The notes under the pieces: generated by a model
Told to the model about the DNA's origin: nothing
The model's input: only the letters and a program-made list of their open reading frames with translations
Databases searched by the model: none
Shown: positions 20,498 through 30,275 of the stretch, in pieces
Position numbering within the stretch: the stretch's first letter is position 1
Layout of the letters: every line of letters starts with the position of its first letter
Position numbers and translations under genes: made by a program
DNA from: Gracilimonas amylolytica
GTDB taxonomy: Bacteria > Bacteroidota > Rhodothermia > Balneolales > Balneolaceae
DNA: 43,800 nucleotides
Assembly: GCF_002911695.1 (NCBI RefSeq)
Contig: NZ_PQBS01000006.1
Coordinates: forward strand, 1 to 43,800
Direction: 5' to 3'

Positions 20498-21655
20498 ATG
20501 AATAAAGACACTCAGCTTTCAGGCATGGTTGAAGCACTTTCCCACGAGCTGCGTACACCACTCAATGCCATTATTGGATATTCAGAAATTTTGGATAAGG
20601 CAGATAACCTGACTGAAGAACAAAAGTCGCATATCAAAAATATAACGAAAGGCGGGCAACAGCTGCTTCATATTATAAATGATATCATTGAATTGTCTAA
20701 TATTGATAGCGGAAAGGTAAAACTGCAAAATGAGATCTTTGAGTCTGAAGCTCTGATCCGGGACATCAAGAAAGAATTTAGTGATACGGCCGAGATGAAA
20801 GGTCTTGGTTTTGATATCAACAGTAATTCGTTATCAGGTAAGTCATTTATTGGTGATCGGGAAAAGATCAACTCAGTGCTGTTTATTCTGCTCAATAATG
20901 CCTTTAAATTTACAGAAAAGGGAGCGGTCATACTGGATCTGTCACATATTGAGGATGAATCAGAGTCATTGAATATTACAATAACAGATACCGGAATTGG
21001 TATGGAAAGTTCAGATCTGGAACATATTTATCAGCCACTCAGACACGACCGTTCGACTTCTGAGGTTTATAAGGGATTTGGTATGGCTACCTGTAAAAGA
21101 TTGATCACCCTGATGGGTGGAACCATTCAAATAGATAGTGAAGTAGGAAAGGGTACAACTGTTGAGGTAACTATTCCGGTCAAACAGAGTACCATGAGTT
21201 TGGTAAAAAAAGACCATGCCCCGATCAAGGCAGCAGCTTCTATGCAATCACCCCCGAAAGCTTTGATCGTGGATGATCTGGCTATGAATCGGACACTCGC
21301 CAGGATCATTCTTGAAACGCGCAATTTTACTACATCAGAAGCTGAAAATGGCAAAGAAGCCGTAGAGCAATACTGTGAGCACAAACCTGATGTGGTGTTG
21401 ATGGATATTTCTATGCCGGTCATGAATGGAGTGGATGCCATGAATCAAATTCGGGAACTAACTGATGACGAAGAAGCTCAGTTACCTATTATAGCTATCA
21501 CCGCCGGAGGGCACGCAGGTAGCCGAAATGATCTGATAGACAAAGGCTTTTCAGAGTATATTCAGAAACCCTTCCGGGAAGAAGAATTGATCAGAAAGAT
21601 CGCTATGTTTCTCCCGGTACCGGAACAAAATCTGAAAGCTGCTTCTAAAGCTTAG
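20498..21655 (+). CDS. Sensorless hybrid histidine kinase/receiver protein
   Basis: This 385-aa protein starts directly with a HisKA domain (SHELRTPLN, phospho-acceptor H16), then a HATPase domain (N box LLNNAFKF at 131-138, DTGIGM, GFGMATCKRL), and ends with a receiver domain (about 255-370, phospho-acceptor D303 in LMDISMP, conserved Lys in YIQKPF). It has no sensor, PAS or membrane segment, so input must come from another protein or from the receiver. No DNA-binding output is present. It lies alone after a 208-base gap and its stop overlaps the convergent HD-gene stop by three bases. The signal and partner are unknown. Confidence 0.9.
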   Translation: MNKDTQLSGMVEALSHELRTPLNAIIGYSEILDKADNLTEEQKSHIKNITKGGQQLLHIINDIIELSNIDSGKVKLQNEIFESEALIRDIKKEFSDTAEMKGLGFDINSNSLSGKSFIGDREKINSVLFILLNNAFKFTEKGAVILDLSHIEDESESLNITITDTGIGMESSDLEHIYQPLRHDRSTSEVYKGFGMATCKRLITLMGGTIQIDSEVGKGTTVEVTIPVKQSTMSLVKKDHAPIKAAASMQSPPKALIVDDLAMNRTLARIILETRNFTTSEAENGKEAVEQYCEHKPDVVLMDISMPVMNGVDAMNQIRELTDDEEAQLPIIAITAGGHAGSRNDLIDKGFSEYIQKPFREEELIRKIAMFLPVPEQNLKAASKA

Positions 21656-22908
21656 ACAACGGCATCAACCTCTTTAAGGTGCACACAGTAATGCTTGATC
21701 ACAGGTTCAGTCAGCGCAATAATATTTTTGGTTTCTGCTGCCTTTGAGAACTCAATGGCTTTCTCATCTTCCAGGATCCAGATGCTTTCGTTTTTGTATT
21801 TATAGGCTTCTGAATAGCTATTTTCAAACCCCAGGTAGTATTCAAGATTTTTCTCAGGCTCGGGGATCTTATTCTTTTTCAGCTGTTTCAGGGTACGGTC
21901 TTTGATCTTCTTAACAGAAGCCTGACTAAATTTTCGTTCTGAGAAAGTGGTTCGAAACAATCCCCGGTTCAAAAACCTGAAACACAGATCAGATAACACT
22001 TTATCCGGATGATTGAGCCAAAGCTTGATAGAAAGGTAAATATCATGATCATCCAGTTGGGTGTACTGTTCGATCATTTTGGCTGAAATCGTTTTTTTTG
22101 CGGAAGGCTGTTCCTCCATGAAATATTGCAGGGCAGGGGAAGCAAAATTCAACTCGGAGCCGGAGTCTATCAAATGCCTAACCCGATCAAAGATCTTCTT
22201 AAGTAAAAAATCGGCTCCCAGAACTGTTTTATGCTGATAAACCTGCATATACATCAATCGCCTTGAAATGATGTAATTTTCAATAGCATAGATGCCTTTT
22301 CTCTCTATCACAATATTACCCTTAAACACACGCATGGTCTTCAGGATGCGGTTGATTCCCACAGAACCTTCAGAAACCCCTGTAAAAAAGCTGTCTCTTC
22401 TAAGGTAATCCAATCTATCGAGATCCAGTTGGGAAGAGATTAGCTGATGTAAAAATTTCTTTTTGTACTGATCAATGAAAATGGAAACAGCCGTATCCAA
22501 AGCCCCGTCAAATTCCTGATTCAGTTTTTTCATGATAGCGAGACTCATCATTTCGTGATTGAAATCTTTGATGAGTGAATGCTCAAGCGTGTGTGAAAGG
22601 GGCCCGTGCCCAACATCATGAAGTAAAATAGCCATCAGGGTGCCTTCATATTCCGGCTGACTAATGGTAGTGTCTTTTTCTTTAAGATTGTTGAGTACTC
22701 TTTGCCCAAGTTCGAGTGCACCCAAAGCATGTGAAAACCGGGAGTGTTCAGCCGCAGGGAATACAAGATACCCCAGGCCAAGCTGGCGAATGCGCCTGAG
22801 TCGCTGAACATAGGGATGATCAATAAGCTTTAGGATCGGACCTTTTGGAACCGTAATGAATCCGTGTACGGGGTCGTTGAATATTTTATAACGGGTGCTT
22901 TTATCCAT
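21652..22908 (-). CDS. HD-domain phosphohydrolase (dNTPase-like)
   Basis: This 418-aa protein opens NDPVHGFITVPKGPILKLID and carries HSRFSHALGALELG (H55, H60) and HDVGHGPLSHTLEH (97-110, the HD pair). The order H...HD...D resembles the dGTPase/SAMHD1-like HD superfamily, often annotated deoxyguanosinetriphosphate triphosphohydrolase-like. A substrate cannot be assigned. Start is ATG at 22908. Its stop overlaps the stop of the convergent kinase gene. Confidence 0.85.
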   Translation of the reverse strand: MDKSTRYKIFNDPVHGFITVPKGPILKLIDHPYVQRLRRIRQLGLGYLVFPAAEHSRFSHALGALELGQRVLNNLKEKDTTISQPEYEGTLMAILLHDVGHGPLSHTLEHSLIKDFNHEMMSLAIMKKLNQEFDGALDTAVSIFIDQYKKKFLHQLISSQLDLDRLDYLRRDSFFTGVSEGSVGINRILKTMRVFKGNIVIERKGIYAIENYIISRRLMYMQVYQHKTVLGADFLLKKIFDRVRHLIDSGSELNFASPALQYFMEEQPSAKKTISAKMIEQYTQLDDHDIYLSIKLWLNHPDKVLSDLCFRFLNRGLFRTTFSERKFSQASVKKIKDRTLKQLKKNKIPEPEKNLEYYLGFENSYSEAYKYKNESIWILEDEKAIEFSKAAETKNIIALTEPVIKHYCVHLKEVDAVV

Positions 22909-22994
22909 TGATCATTAAGAAATTGGGTTAAATGCGGCCTCAAGATATTTAAAATTAGTCACATAAACGTGATGAGTAATGTGTGGACTGTAAA

Positions 22995-23435
22995 CTAAAA
23001 TTCATCATCTACCATCATCTGTTCGATATTTTCGATCTCAGGCAAACGGGTGGGTCTTTGATTGGTGATATCGAACCATACTCCCTTAGTTTCGGCTACA
23101 CAAAGCAATTCTTTTGTTTTACTGTTATAAATGGCCTGTAGAGCTGTGATACTTGAATTTCCTATCGTACCCACACCGGTTCCAACCAAAACACTTGAAG
23201 GGTATTTGATCTGATTCAGATATTCGATCGTGGATTTTACAAGCACGAATGTTTTGCCGTCAGTGAATTCACTCTGCATTTTTCCAACCTCACCCAAAAA
23301 GCTGATACGGGCTTCTTCCAGGTAGGTGTTAAACAAAGCATTGTTGACATGATTGAGTGGATCAAGATCTCTGAAGCGAACGGGGATCTCCTTCCAGTGA
23401 TAGAATTGGTTCTTTTCGTATTTGGGTCTGAACAT
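22995..23435 (-). CDS. Acyl-CoA thioesterase (4HBT hotdog family)
   Basis: This 146-aa single-hotdog protein has the 4HBT signature RFRDLDPLNHVNNALFNTYLEEAR, where the Asp of RDLDPLNHVN is the usual catalytic acid. The rest (VGTGVGTIGNSSITALQAIYN) is the beta-sheet core. The YbgC/FcbC group hydrolyses short- to medium-chain acyl-CoA. It is 86 bases upstream of the HD gene on the same strand and divergent from the M42 peptidase. Confidence 0.88.
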   Translation of the reverse strand: MFRPKYEKNQFYHWKEIPVRFRDLDPLNHVNNALFNTYLEEARISFLGEVGKMQSEFTDGKTFVLVKSTIEYLNQIKYPSSVLVGTGVGTIGNSSITALQAIYNSKTKELLCVAETKGVWFDITNQRPTRLPEIENIEQMMVDDEF

Positions 23436-23552
23436 GAATTTAAAATGATTTACTCAAAAGGCTTATATCTTCAATGGTATTACAATTGTCGTAAACTGCC
23501 CTTTATAATTGTTATATTTATCTGAAAGAAATTTAACCAAATAAATAAGTAG

Positions 23553-24641
23553 ATGAGTAAGAAAAACGAACGAGATTTTTTAGAAGAACTACTGATCACT
23601 CCCAGTCCGACGGGATACGAAAAAGAAGGTGTGAGGGTGTGGAAAGAGTATGTAGATCAGTTTGCTGATGAAGTAGTAACGGATGCCTACGGTTCGTGTG
23701 CTGCAAAGATCAATATGAGTGGTGATGTAGCCACTGTAATGCTTGAAGCCCATTGTGATGAGATCGGAATGGTGGTACAACATATCAATGAACAGGGGTT
23801 TATTTACATCAATAAACTGGGGGGGAGTGATTCTACCATTGCGCGCGCCAAAAAAGTATATATTCATAACAAAAGGGGACGCGTAGTAGGAATCACCGGA
23901 AATACGGCCATTCACCTACAGGACAATAAAAACGGTGGGGGCAAACAACCTGCATGGAAGGATATCTACGTTGACATCGGTGTAACTTCCAAAGAAGAGG
24001 CCCTTGAGCTGGTTCAGGTTGGAGACCCGATCACATATGCTACGGATACTGAATTTTTGAATGATGATCTGCTATCTGCCCGGGCTTTGGATAACCGAAT
24101 TGGAGGATATGTGATCGCCGAAGCACTTAAGAGAATCAGCAAACGAAAGAAAGATCTTAAAGTGAATGTGATCGCATTGAACTCTGTACAGGAAGAGGTA
24201 GGGGGATTCGGTGCCCGCATGATGAGCTATCGCTTCATGCCGGATGTTGCCCTGGTTACGGATGTGACTCATGCTACAGATACTCCCGGCATCGACCAAA
24301 AAGAACATGGAACGGTTGAGTTAGGCAAAGGGCCGACCGTTCAGCACGGGGGAGCCAATCATCCTAAAGTGGTGGAATTCATTGAAGACGTATGTGCCAA
24401 ACATAAGATCGATGTTCAGCACGAAGCCACCAGTGTGAGAACCGGAACGGATACCGATAGTATATTCTATCAACAGACGGGTATTCCAAGTGCTTTGCTT
24501 TCAACTCCACTTCGGTATATGCACTCACCGGTTGAGCTGGTTTCGATGAATGATGTTGAGAAGCTTATTGAAATCATGGTTGAAACGGTATTAGCCATGA
24601 GGCCTGATCAGACATTCTCAGTGTTTGGAGATGAGAAATAA
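23553..24641 (+). CDS. M42 family metallopeptidase
   Basis: This 362-aa cytoplasmic aminopeptidase of the M42 clan (FrvX/PepA-TET type) contains the binuclear metal ligands: H67 in EAHCDEIGM, D180 in RALDNRIGGY, E214/E215 in SVQEEVGGFG, D237 in VTDVTHATD, and a late YMHSPVE. A dimerisation insert with KKVYIHNKRGRVVGI lies between the first and second ligands. These enzymes often assemble as large tetrahedral particles. ATG at 23553. It ends at the bidirectional terminator shared with the fasciclin gene. Confidence 0.93.
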   Translation: MSKKNERDFLEELLITPSPTGYEKEGVRVWKEYVDQFADEVVTDAYGSCAAKINMSGDVATVMLEAHCDEIGMVVQHINEQGFIYINKLGGSDSTIARAKKVYIHNKRGRVVGITGNTAIHLQDNKNGGGKQPAWKDIYVDIGVTSKEEALELVQVGDPITYATDTEFLNDDLLSARALDNRIGGYVIAEALKRISKRKKDLKVNVIALNSVQEEVGGFGARMMSYRFMPDVALVTDVTHATDTPGIDQKEHGTVELGKGPTVQHGGANHPKVVEFIEDVCAKHKIDVQHEATSVRTGTDTDSIFYQQTGIPSALLSTPLRYMHSPVELVSMNDVEKLIEIMVETVLAMRPDQTFSVFGDEK

Positions 24642-24666
24642 CTCCCATTAATATTACTACAAATAG

Positions 24667-24698
24667 AAAAAGCCTGCTCAATACATGAGCAGGCTTTT
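24667..24698. terminator. Bidirectional terminator between M42 peptidase and fasciclin gene
   Basis: AAAAGCCTGCTCA (24668-24680) pairs with TGAGCAGGCTTTT (24686-24698), a 13-bp perfect stem with a five-base loop. T-rich sequence follows on both strands. The flanking genes converge, so it can end both transcripts. Confidence 0.9.
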
Positions 24699-24746
24699 CT
24701 TTTTGGATCAAATTTGACTTTAGATTCTAAAGTCGTAAACAAGATC

Positions 24747-26504
24747 TTAGTTTGCAGTGTAACTTGGTGGCAGTAGAACTCCATCAATGATGTGAATAAC
24801 ACCATTTGTTCCCTGTAGATCCACAGTAGTCACGTTTACAGAACCATTCAGGGTTACAGCACCTTCTGCTTCAACTTCCACTGTTATATCTTCACCTTGT
24901 ACAGTAGGTACAGTTGTAGAGTTACCCGGTGCAGGCAGATCACCTGACATGATCTCTTGAGCAGCAACGTGGTATGTAAGTACTTCTTCAACCTGAGCAG
25001 CTGAAAGTGTTCCGAGGGTCTCACTTACAGCCTCAAAAGCCGCATTTGTTGGTGCGAATACTGTAAAGGGACCATTACCTTCCAGAGTTGGTACTAAACC
25101 ATTGTCAGCCACTAAAGTAACTAATGTACTTAAGTCATAATTCTTAGATGCGATCTGAACGATGTTCAGGAATTCATTTGGAAGAATGACTTCATCGATG
25201 GCATGAATAGTACCGTTGTTGGTTGCAATATCAGCTTCAACAACGCTGGCTGATCCATTTACCATCACTCCATTTTCGGATGCAGTTACATAAACAGCTT
25301 CGTCAGTCAGTGAGGCAGGAGCTTGTTCTGCTGCAAGATCACCGGAAGCCACTTCTACAGGCAGTACATGGTAGCTTAGTACTGTCGCTAATTGCTGAGG
25401 TGACAATGAATTTACAATACTTTCAACTGCAGCAAATGCTTCATCAGTTGGTGCAAATACTGTGTAGTTTGCATCGGTATCACTCAAAGCTCCAGCTAAA
25501 CCGGCATCCACAACTGCACTAACGAGCGTCTCAAAATTGTAGCGTTTTGAAGCGGCATCAACAACGGTTCCGTATGCATCCGGCAGAATAACCTGATCAA
25601 TGGCATGGATCACACCGTTTGATACGTCAACATCTGCAGCAACAACTGAGGCTGCACCGTTTACGGTTACATTGGTACCATCACTTGTGATGAAGATCTC
25701 TCCACCTTCAAGGCTGGCAGCGGCTTGCTCTGCAGTTAAGTCACCTGCAAATACTTCACCTGATAACACATGGTAAGTCAGGATCTCAGTTAACTGAGCA
25801 TCAGAAAGAATTCCCAGTAATCCTTCAGGAAGTGCTGCAAAGGCATCATCAGTTGGAGCAAATACGGTAAAGTCTCCTTTATACTTCAGGGTAGAAGTCA
25901 AGCCTACCTGCTCTATGGCAGAAGCAAGAGTTGTGAAATTACCGAGTTCAACAGCCTGATCAATGACATTGGCATCTCTGTAGCCTTCAGGAAGAAGTAC
26001 GGCATCAACAGCGTGAATGATACCATTGGCGGCTTCAACGTCTGCGGTTACAACATTTGAGTATCCGTTTACAAGGACTCCACCATCAGCCTCTACCAGG
26101 ATCTCTTCACCTAATAGAGTCTCTACATCCTGAGATGCAGCAAGGTCACCTGATTCAATTTCTCCATTAATTACATGGAACTGAAGTATTTCAGCTAATT
26201 GCTCTGGAGTTAAATTTTCTAGCGTTCCTTCTGGAAGTGCTTCAAAAGCTTCGTCAGTTGGGGCAAATACGGTGAATATTGGCCCTTCTTGTTCAAGGGT
26301 CTCGGCTAAGCCGGCATCCTGAAGTGCTTGTACCAATATGTCGAAGTTGCCATTTTCTGCGGCTACTTCTACAATATTAGCTTCGGGTGCGGGACCTAAG
26401 CCTCCGCCGTCATTATCATCACCGCAAGCCATGAAGGTCATGGACAGTACGAATAACGATGCAACAAATAATGTAAATCTCGATGAATAGTAATGTGATT
26501 TCAT
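24747..26504 (-). CDS. Lipoprotein with four fasciclin domains
   Basis: This 585-aa protein has a lipoprotein signal (FVASLFVLSMTFMAC, lipid on C27) followed by a short acidic Gly linker and four tandem FAS1 domains (about 42-175, 176-310, 311-445, 446-585). Each repeats the FTVFAPTDEAF motif and the closing NGxIHAxDxVLLP motif. FAS1 domains mediate adhesion or ligand binding at the cell surface. ATG at 26504 is preferred to the in-frame GTG at 26534 because it places the signal at the N-terminus. It lies 80 bases after the TonB receptor on the same strand, with no obvious terminator between them, so co-expression is likely. Confidence 0.92.
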   Translation of the reverse strand: MKSHYYSSRFTLFVASLFVLSMTFMACGDDNDGGGLGPAPEANIVEVAAENGNFDILVQALQDAGLAETLEQEGPIFTVFAPTDEAFEALPEGTLENLTPEQLAEILQFHVINGEIESGDLAASQDVETLLGEEILVEADGGVLVNGYSNVVTADVEAANGIIHAVDAVLLPEGYRDANVIDQAVELGNFTTLASAIEQVGLTSTLKYKGDFTVFAPTDDAFAALPEGLLGILSDAQLTEILTYHVLSGEVFAGDLTAEQAAASLEGGEIFITSDGTNVTVNGAASVVAADVDVSNGVIHAIDQVILPDAYGTVVDAASKRYNFETLVSAVVDAGLAGALSDTDANYTVFAPTDEAFAAVESIVNSLSPQQLATVLSYHVLPVEVASGDLAAEQAPASLTDEAVYVTASENGVMVNGSASVVEADIATNNGTIHAIDEVILPNEFLNIVQIASKNYDLSTLVTLVADNGLVPTLEGNGPFTVFAPTNAAFEAVSETLGTLSAAQVEEVLTYHVAAQEIMSGDLPAPGNSTTVPTVQGEDITVEVEAEGAVTLNGSVNVTTVDLQGTNGVIHIIDGVLLPPSYTAN

Positions 26505-26584
26505 TTGTATCGATGTTTGAAAGTTAATGTTCACATCAATTACACATGAAAAAGGAGGGGTGACTAGTCTTTTCTGAAATTATT

Positions 26585-29347
26585 TTAAAAAGACAGTTCT
26601 ATGGCCAGTGAAGGCGTAAAACCGGGAAGCGTTCGGGTATTTCTGTTGTAGGTAACATCATTTATTGACCGTAATTGTGGGTCAAGGGTATAAAAGACAG
26701 GATTGGTTCGGTCCATTACGTTCACAAGATCTATTTTGGTTTCGAGCTGCATACCATTACCCAGATCCAGAGAGTAGTTAAAGCCAAGATCCAGCTGTAA
26801 GTGGTATGGTAAGGTTTCATTTTCTGGCGAGGATAGGTCATAACTGCCAAAGGTTGTTTCGCCATGTATACCCAGGTAATCGTAGTATGCCTTATTATAA
26901 GCCCAATATCTGACTGGAGTCCATTCCAGATTTACCAGTGCATTGAAATTTCTGAATGCATTCCAGTTTATAAATGAGGATAAAGAGTAAGGTTCGCTCC
27001 ATTCTGTGTGAACCATTCTATTATTGAACCGATCATCCGTTCTTTCCTTTGAAATATTGACTTGGTGAGTCACACTAAGGGTTAAATTGGGATCCTCAAG
27101 TATGAATTTCGTGGAAATAGATCCACCATACGCGAAACCCTTAGATCTTGAAAAATAGGAATTTTGATCTTGCAGCTCACTTCCGGGAAGTACCTGAGGC
27201 TTAAGGAGTTCATGATAGTTCAGGCGCCAGTTTACCGGTTTCCATTTGTAAAATGATTCTAATGTAAACACAAAAGCATCTGATGTGGAAACTGACCAGG
27301 TAAATGCCGTGTGGTAGGCTCTTGGAACCTCAGTGGTTCGGTCGTTAGCCTGCCAGAAAGTATAGGAAGGCAGGAGTGCACTTGGACCAAAACTAGCAAG
27401 GTCAAACCGATTGATAAATTGATGATAAACTCCTGTAGAAAATTTCAGGCTATGATACCCGGTCCTGGTTTCATTACTTAAATGTTCAAGAGTTAGCCGG
27501 GGCTCAAAATGAAAGGTTTCACTTTCGGGTAAATAAGTACCTCGTGTACCAAATTTCACCTTAGTCTGATTACTCAAATTATGTGTAACCTGGCCAAATG
27601 AACTCAGAATAAAAGAGTTTCTTGAAGTCGTGGTTGGAAAGTAGAACAGATCGCTTAATGTAAAATCATACGTCACTAATTTTGGGTCGATACCGGCCTT
27701 AAACACAGTACTTGAGCTATGATTGTAGGTAATTCCGGATTCTATGCTGAATTCAGATATATAGTTCTGATTTGCACTCACATCATTAAGGGTTTGAATA
27801 TCAGTGAAATAGGTGAATGCTTCTTTCGGCTCAACCCCATTTGCAGCCAGTTCATCATTACCGATCATTTGATAATTATTCTGAAATTTCGAGGATGTGA
27901 AGTAGGTTTTGAACCACCAGTCAGATCTGGCGTTCAGAATTCCATTGTGGTCCAAATTGACCATCAGGGTATTCTGGGTGGTTCGGTCTTCTGAAAACAC
28001 GTAATTAGGCTGCTGTGAAACTACATTTTGGCGTTCAGAAAGCAGGCGGGTATCAATAAAACTTCTTCCCAGATAGGCAGATAGTTGAGTAGATGAATAA
28101 TCATCCGATCGATCTACAGCAAAATGTATGTCATAAAATTCCACGTCGGAATCCTGTACTCTTGAATGGTAGTGGGCAATATCACTATCACTTCCCATAA
28201 TGAAATTTTGGATAAGGGGGTCAAGTTGATTCCATTGGTCGAAGGTGGAGTTTAGGTCCGGGGCTTCATAGATATCCCAAATATTATACCGGGCTGCAGC
28301 CATAGATCTCCATTTATTGTTCTGTATAAATGGAATTTCACCCCTTGCATTCATAGCATAGGGATCAGCTTGCAGGGTTGAATGTGTCATTCCCGGGGTA
28401 ATGATATCGTGACTGAAATCCACGAATCCGGAAAGAGCACTGCCAACTTCAGCTCCAAAACCTGATTTTGACACATTAACCCGGTCAATCGCATAGGGGC
28501 TGAACATACCAAAGGTATTTCCGGCAACCGTTGAGTTGTAAATAGGAACTCCATCCAGTTTAATAGTATGATCCCTGGAGTCGCTTCCCTGAATGTTAAA
28601 GGTTTGTTGTGCAGCTGAAAATGTAAGCCCGGGAAAGGCCTTCAGAGATTTTACAGCATTACGGTCTGTCCCAATATAGTTATTCTCAATACTTGAGTAA
28701 GAAGTGCCATTTTGATTACCTCTGTAATCAAATATCGGAGTATTACTGCTTACTACCAGCGGTTCCATCATGTAACTCTTAGGCCGCAGTTCTATGACGG
28801 TGAGACCTTCGGCATCAGGACCGATCATAACGGTTCGCTGATCAGCTTCATAGCCTATGTAGGAAGCACGTACTTTGTACTCACCGGATAGAAGCGAAGA
28901 AATATTGAAATAGCCATTTCTGTTGGTTGCTGCAGCTCCGTTCGCATCCGCTATAAATACACTGGCATTGACAAGTGGTTCGCCGGTTTCGGCATCACGA
29001 ACATAACCGGCCAGGCTGCCATATTGTGATCTTTTGACCGGAGAAGCCGTAATAACATACGTTCCGGTAGATAATATCACATAATCCAGATCAGAGAAAG
29101 AGAGGATCTTTTTTAAGATCTCATCTACCGGTTTATCACGCTCATTCAGGTAAACAGGGTTCTGAAGGTCTATCTTGGAATCATATGCGATATCGATGTG
29201 CGATATATTAGATAGCTCTTTGAGTGCTTCCTCTATGGTAACATTTCTGAGTGTTAATGAATATAACCTGTCATCTCCCTCAGATGTTTGAGCAAAAACA
29301 GGCTGACTTAGAAAGATCAACGCAGTTATGAGAAGGAAAGCTCTCAT
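26585..29347 (-). CDS. TonB-dependent receptor with STN signalling domain
   Basis: This 920-aa outer membrane protein has a signal peptide (MRAFLLITALIFLSQPVFAQ), an STN domain (about 25-98, TIEEALKELSNIS ... DYVILSTGTYVITA), a carboxypeptidase-regulatory-like domain (about 110-195, GYVRDAETGEPLVNASV), a plug domain (RNAVKSLKAFPG, FNIQGSDSRDHTIKLDGVPIYN) and a long beta-barrel ending TLPGFTPSLAIELSF with a terminal Phe. STN domains relay ligand binding to an anti-sigma factor in the inner membrane, and the fecR gene is immediately upstream (two bases before the ATG). Substrate unknown. Confidence 0.92.
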   Translation of the reverse strand: MRAFLLITALIFLSQPVFAQTSEGDDRLYSLTLRNVTIEEALKELSNISHIDIAYDSKIDLQNPVYLNERDKPVDEILKKILSFSDLDYVILSTGTYVITASPVKRSQYGSLAGYVRDAETGEPLVNASVFIADANGAAATNRNGYFNISSLLSGEYKVRASYIGYEADQRTVMIGPDAEGLTVIELRPKSYMMEPLVVSSNTPIFDYRGNQNGTSYSSIENNYIGTDRNAVKSLKAFPGLTFSAAQQTFNIQGSDSRDHTIKLDGVPIYNSTVAGNTFGMFSPYAIDRVNVSKSGFGAEVGSALSGFVDFSHDIITPGMTHSTLQADPYAMNARGEIPFIQNNKWRSMAAARYNIWDIYEAPDLNSTFDQWNQLDPLIQNFIMGSDSDIAHYHSRVQDSDVEFYDIHFAVDRSDDYSSTQLSAYLGRSFIDTRLLSERQNVVSQQPNYVFSEDRTTQNTLMVNLDHNGILNARSDWWFKTYFTSSKFQNNYQMIGNDELAANGVEPKEAFTYFTDIQTLNDVSANQNYISEFSIESGITYNHSSSTVFKAGIDPKLVTYDFTLSDLFYFPTTTSRNSFILSSFGQVTHNLSNQTKVKFGTRGTYLPESETFHFEPRLTLEHLSNETRTGYHSLKFSTGVYHQFINRFDLASFGPSALLPSYTFWQANDRTTEVPRAYHTAFTWSVSTSDAFVFTLESFYKWKPVNWRLNYHELLKPQVLPGSELQDQNSYFSRSKGFAYGGSISTKFILEDPNLTLSVTHQVNISKERTDDRFNNRMVHTEWSEPYSLSSFINWNAFRNFNALVNLEWTPVRYWAYNKAYYDYLGIHGETTFGSYDLSSPENETLPYHLQLDLGFNYSLDLGNGMQLETKIDLVNVMDRTNPVFYTLDPQLRSINDVTYNRNTRTLPGFTPSLAIELSF

Positions 29348-29348
29348 A

Positions 29349-30275
29349 TCAGTTGGCCGAAATTCTGTAACCGTTGTGGATTTTTTGGTAATTCAACCCT
29401 TTAATGGTACAAATGTCCTGAATGATCGACTCCGGGTCATTTGGCTGGTGATAAAAGGCTGTAATATTTTCACTCTGAAGAGCGAGATCTTGATCCCGTT
29501 GTATCTGTATATCAAATCTTCGCTCCAGTAAATTAAAGGCATCGTTTAAGTTATCATTTTGAAATGCGATGTTATTTGATAACCAGGCCAGGATATTATC
29601 AAGCTCTGCAGACGCAGAGGTGATCTCAGATGACTCAGTTATAACGGCAGTCTCATTTTGGTTTAACACCAGCGATCGATTCTCTTTTAATTCAGTGAAC
29701 TCAACAGAGCCTTCTGCTACTGCAAGCTTGGCTTTTGGACCGGATGATACTCCCCAGTCCGTCAAATTAAATTCGGTTCCCAATACTTTGACTACACTAT
29801 TTGCCGTGGTTACTGTAAACGGGTCTTCAGGATCACTGTAAACATCAAAGTATCCTTCTCCTGTGAGGGTTACATTCCGCCCCAGATAATTATAAAATCT
29901 TGAGTAGGTCAATTCAGAACCGCTATTCAGAGTGATCTCGGTTCCATCCGGAAGGCTGACTGTTGCTGTCTCTCCGTTTGGTACTTGAACACTGATCGGA
30001 ATGGAAAGAATGAAAAGCATTCCAACGAATGAAATGGTTGCGGCTATTGCCATTAGCTTCCAGTTAAAGCTAAAGCCTGAGGTTGGTTCAGCCTTGTCTT
30101 GTTCCACATCTTCGATCTGCCCAAGTACATTCCCTAAGGCATTTTCGACCTCTGAATCAGTCAGGGATATTTTATCATCCTCTGATCGTTTATATGCTTC
30201 CAGATCATTGTTGAGGTCTTCAGGTAAGGAATGTCTGTCCTTATCATCCGGGCCGTTGTTGTCATGTATATTCAT
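29349..30275 (-). CDS. FecR-family anti-sigma factor
   Basis: This 308-aa single-pass inner membrane protein has an acidic cytoplasmic tail of about 72 residues, a membrane helix (about 73-93, LMAIAATISFVGMLFILSI), a periplasmic FecR domain (VSLPDGTEITLNSGSELTY, GEGYFDV, FTVTTANSVVKVLGTEFNL) and a C-terminal DUF4974-like segment (FNLLERRFDIQIQRDQ ... ICTIKGLNYQKI). It should hold or activate the cognate sigma factor on a signal from the STN receptor. Its ATG overlaps the sigma stop TGA by four bases. Because that sigma gene is interrupted, this protein may currently lack its full partner. Confidence 0.9.
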   Translation of the reverse strand: MNIHDNNGPDDKDRHSLPEDLNNDLEAYKRSEDDKISLTDSEVENALGNVLGQIEDVEQDKAEPTSGFSFNWKLMAIAATISFVGMLFILSIPISVQVPNGETATVSLPDGTEITLNSGSELTYSRFYNYLGRNVTLTGEGYFDVYSDPEDPFTVTTANSVVKVLGTEFNLTDWGVSSGPKAKLAVAEGSVEFTELKENRSLVLNQNETAVITESSEITSASAELDNILAWLSNNIAFQNDNLNDAFNLLERRFDIQIQRDQDLALQSENITAFYHQPNDPESIIQDICTIKGLNYQKIHNGYRISAN

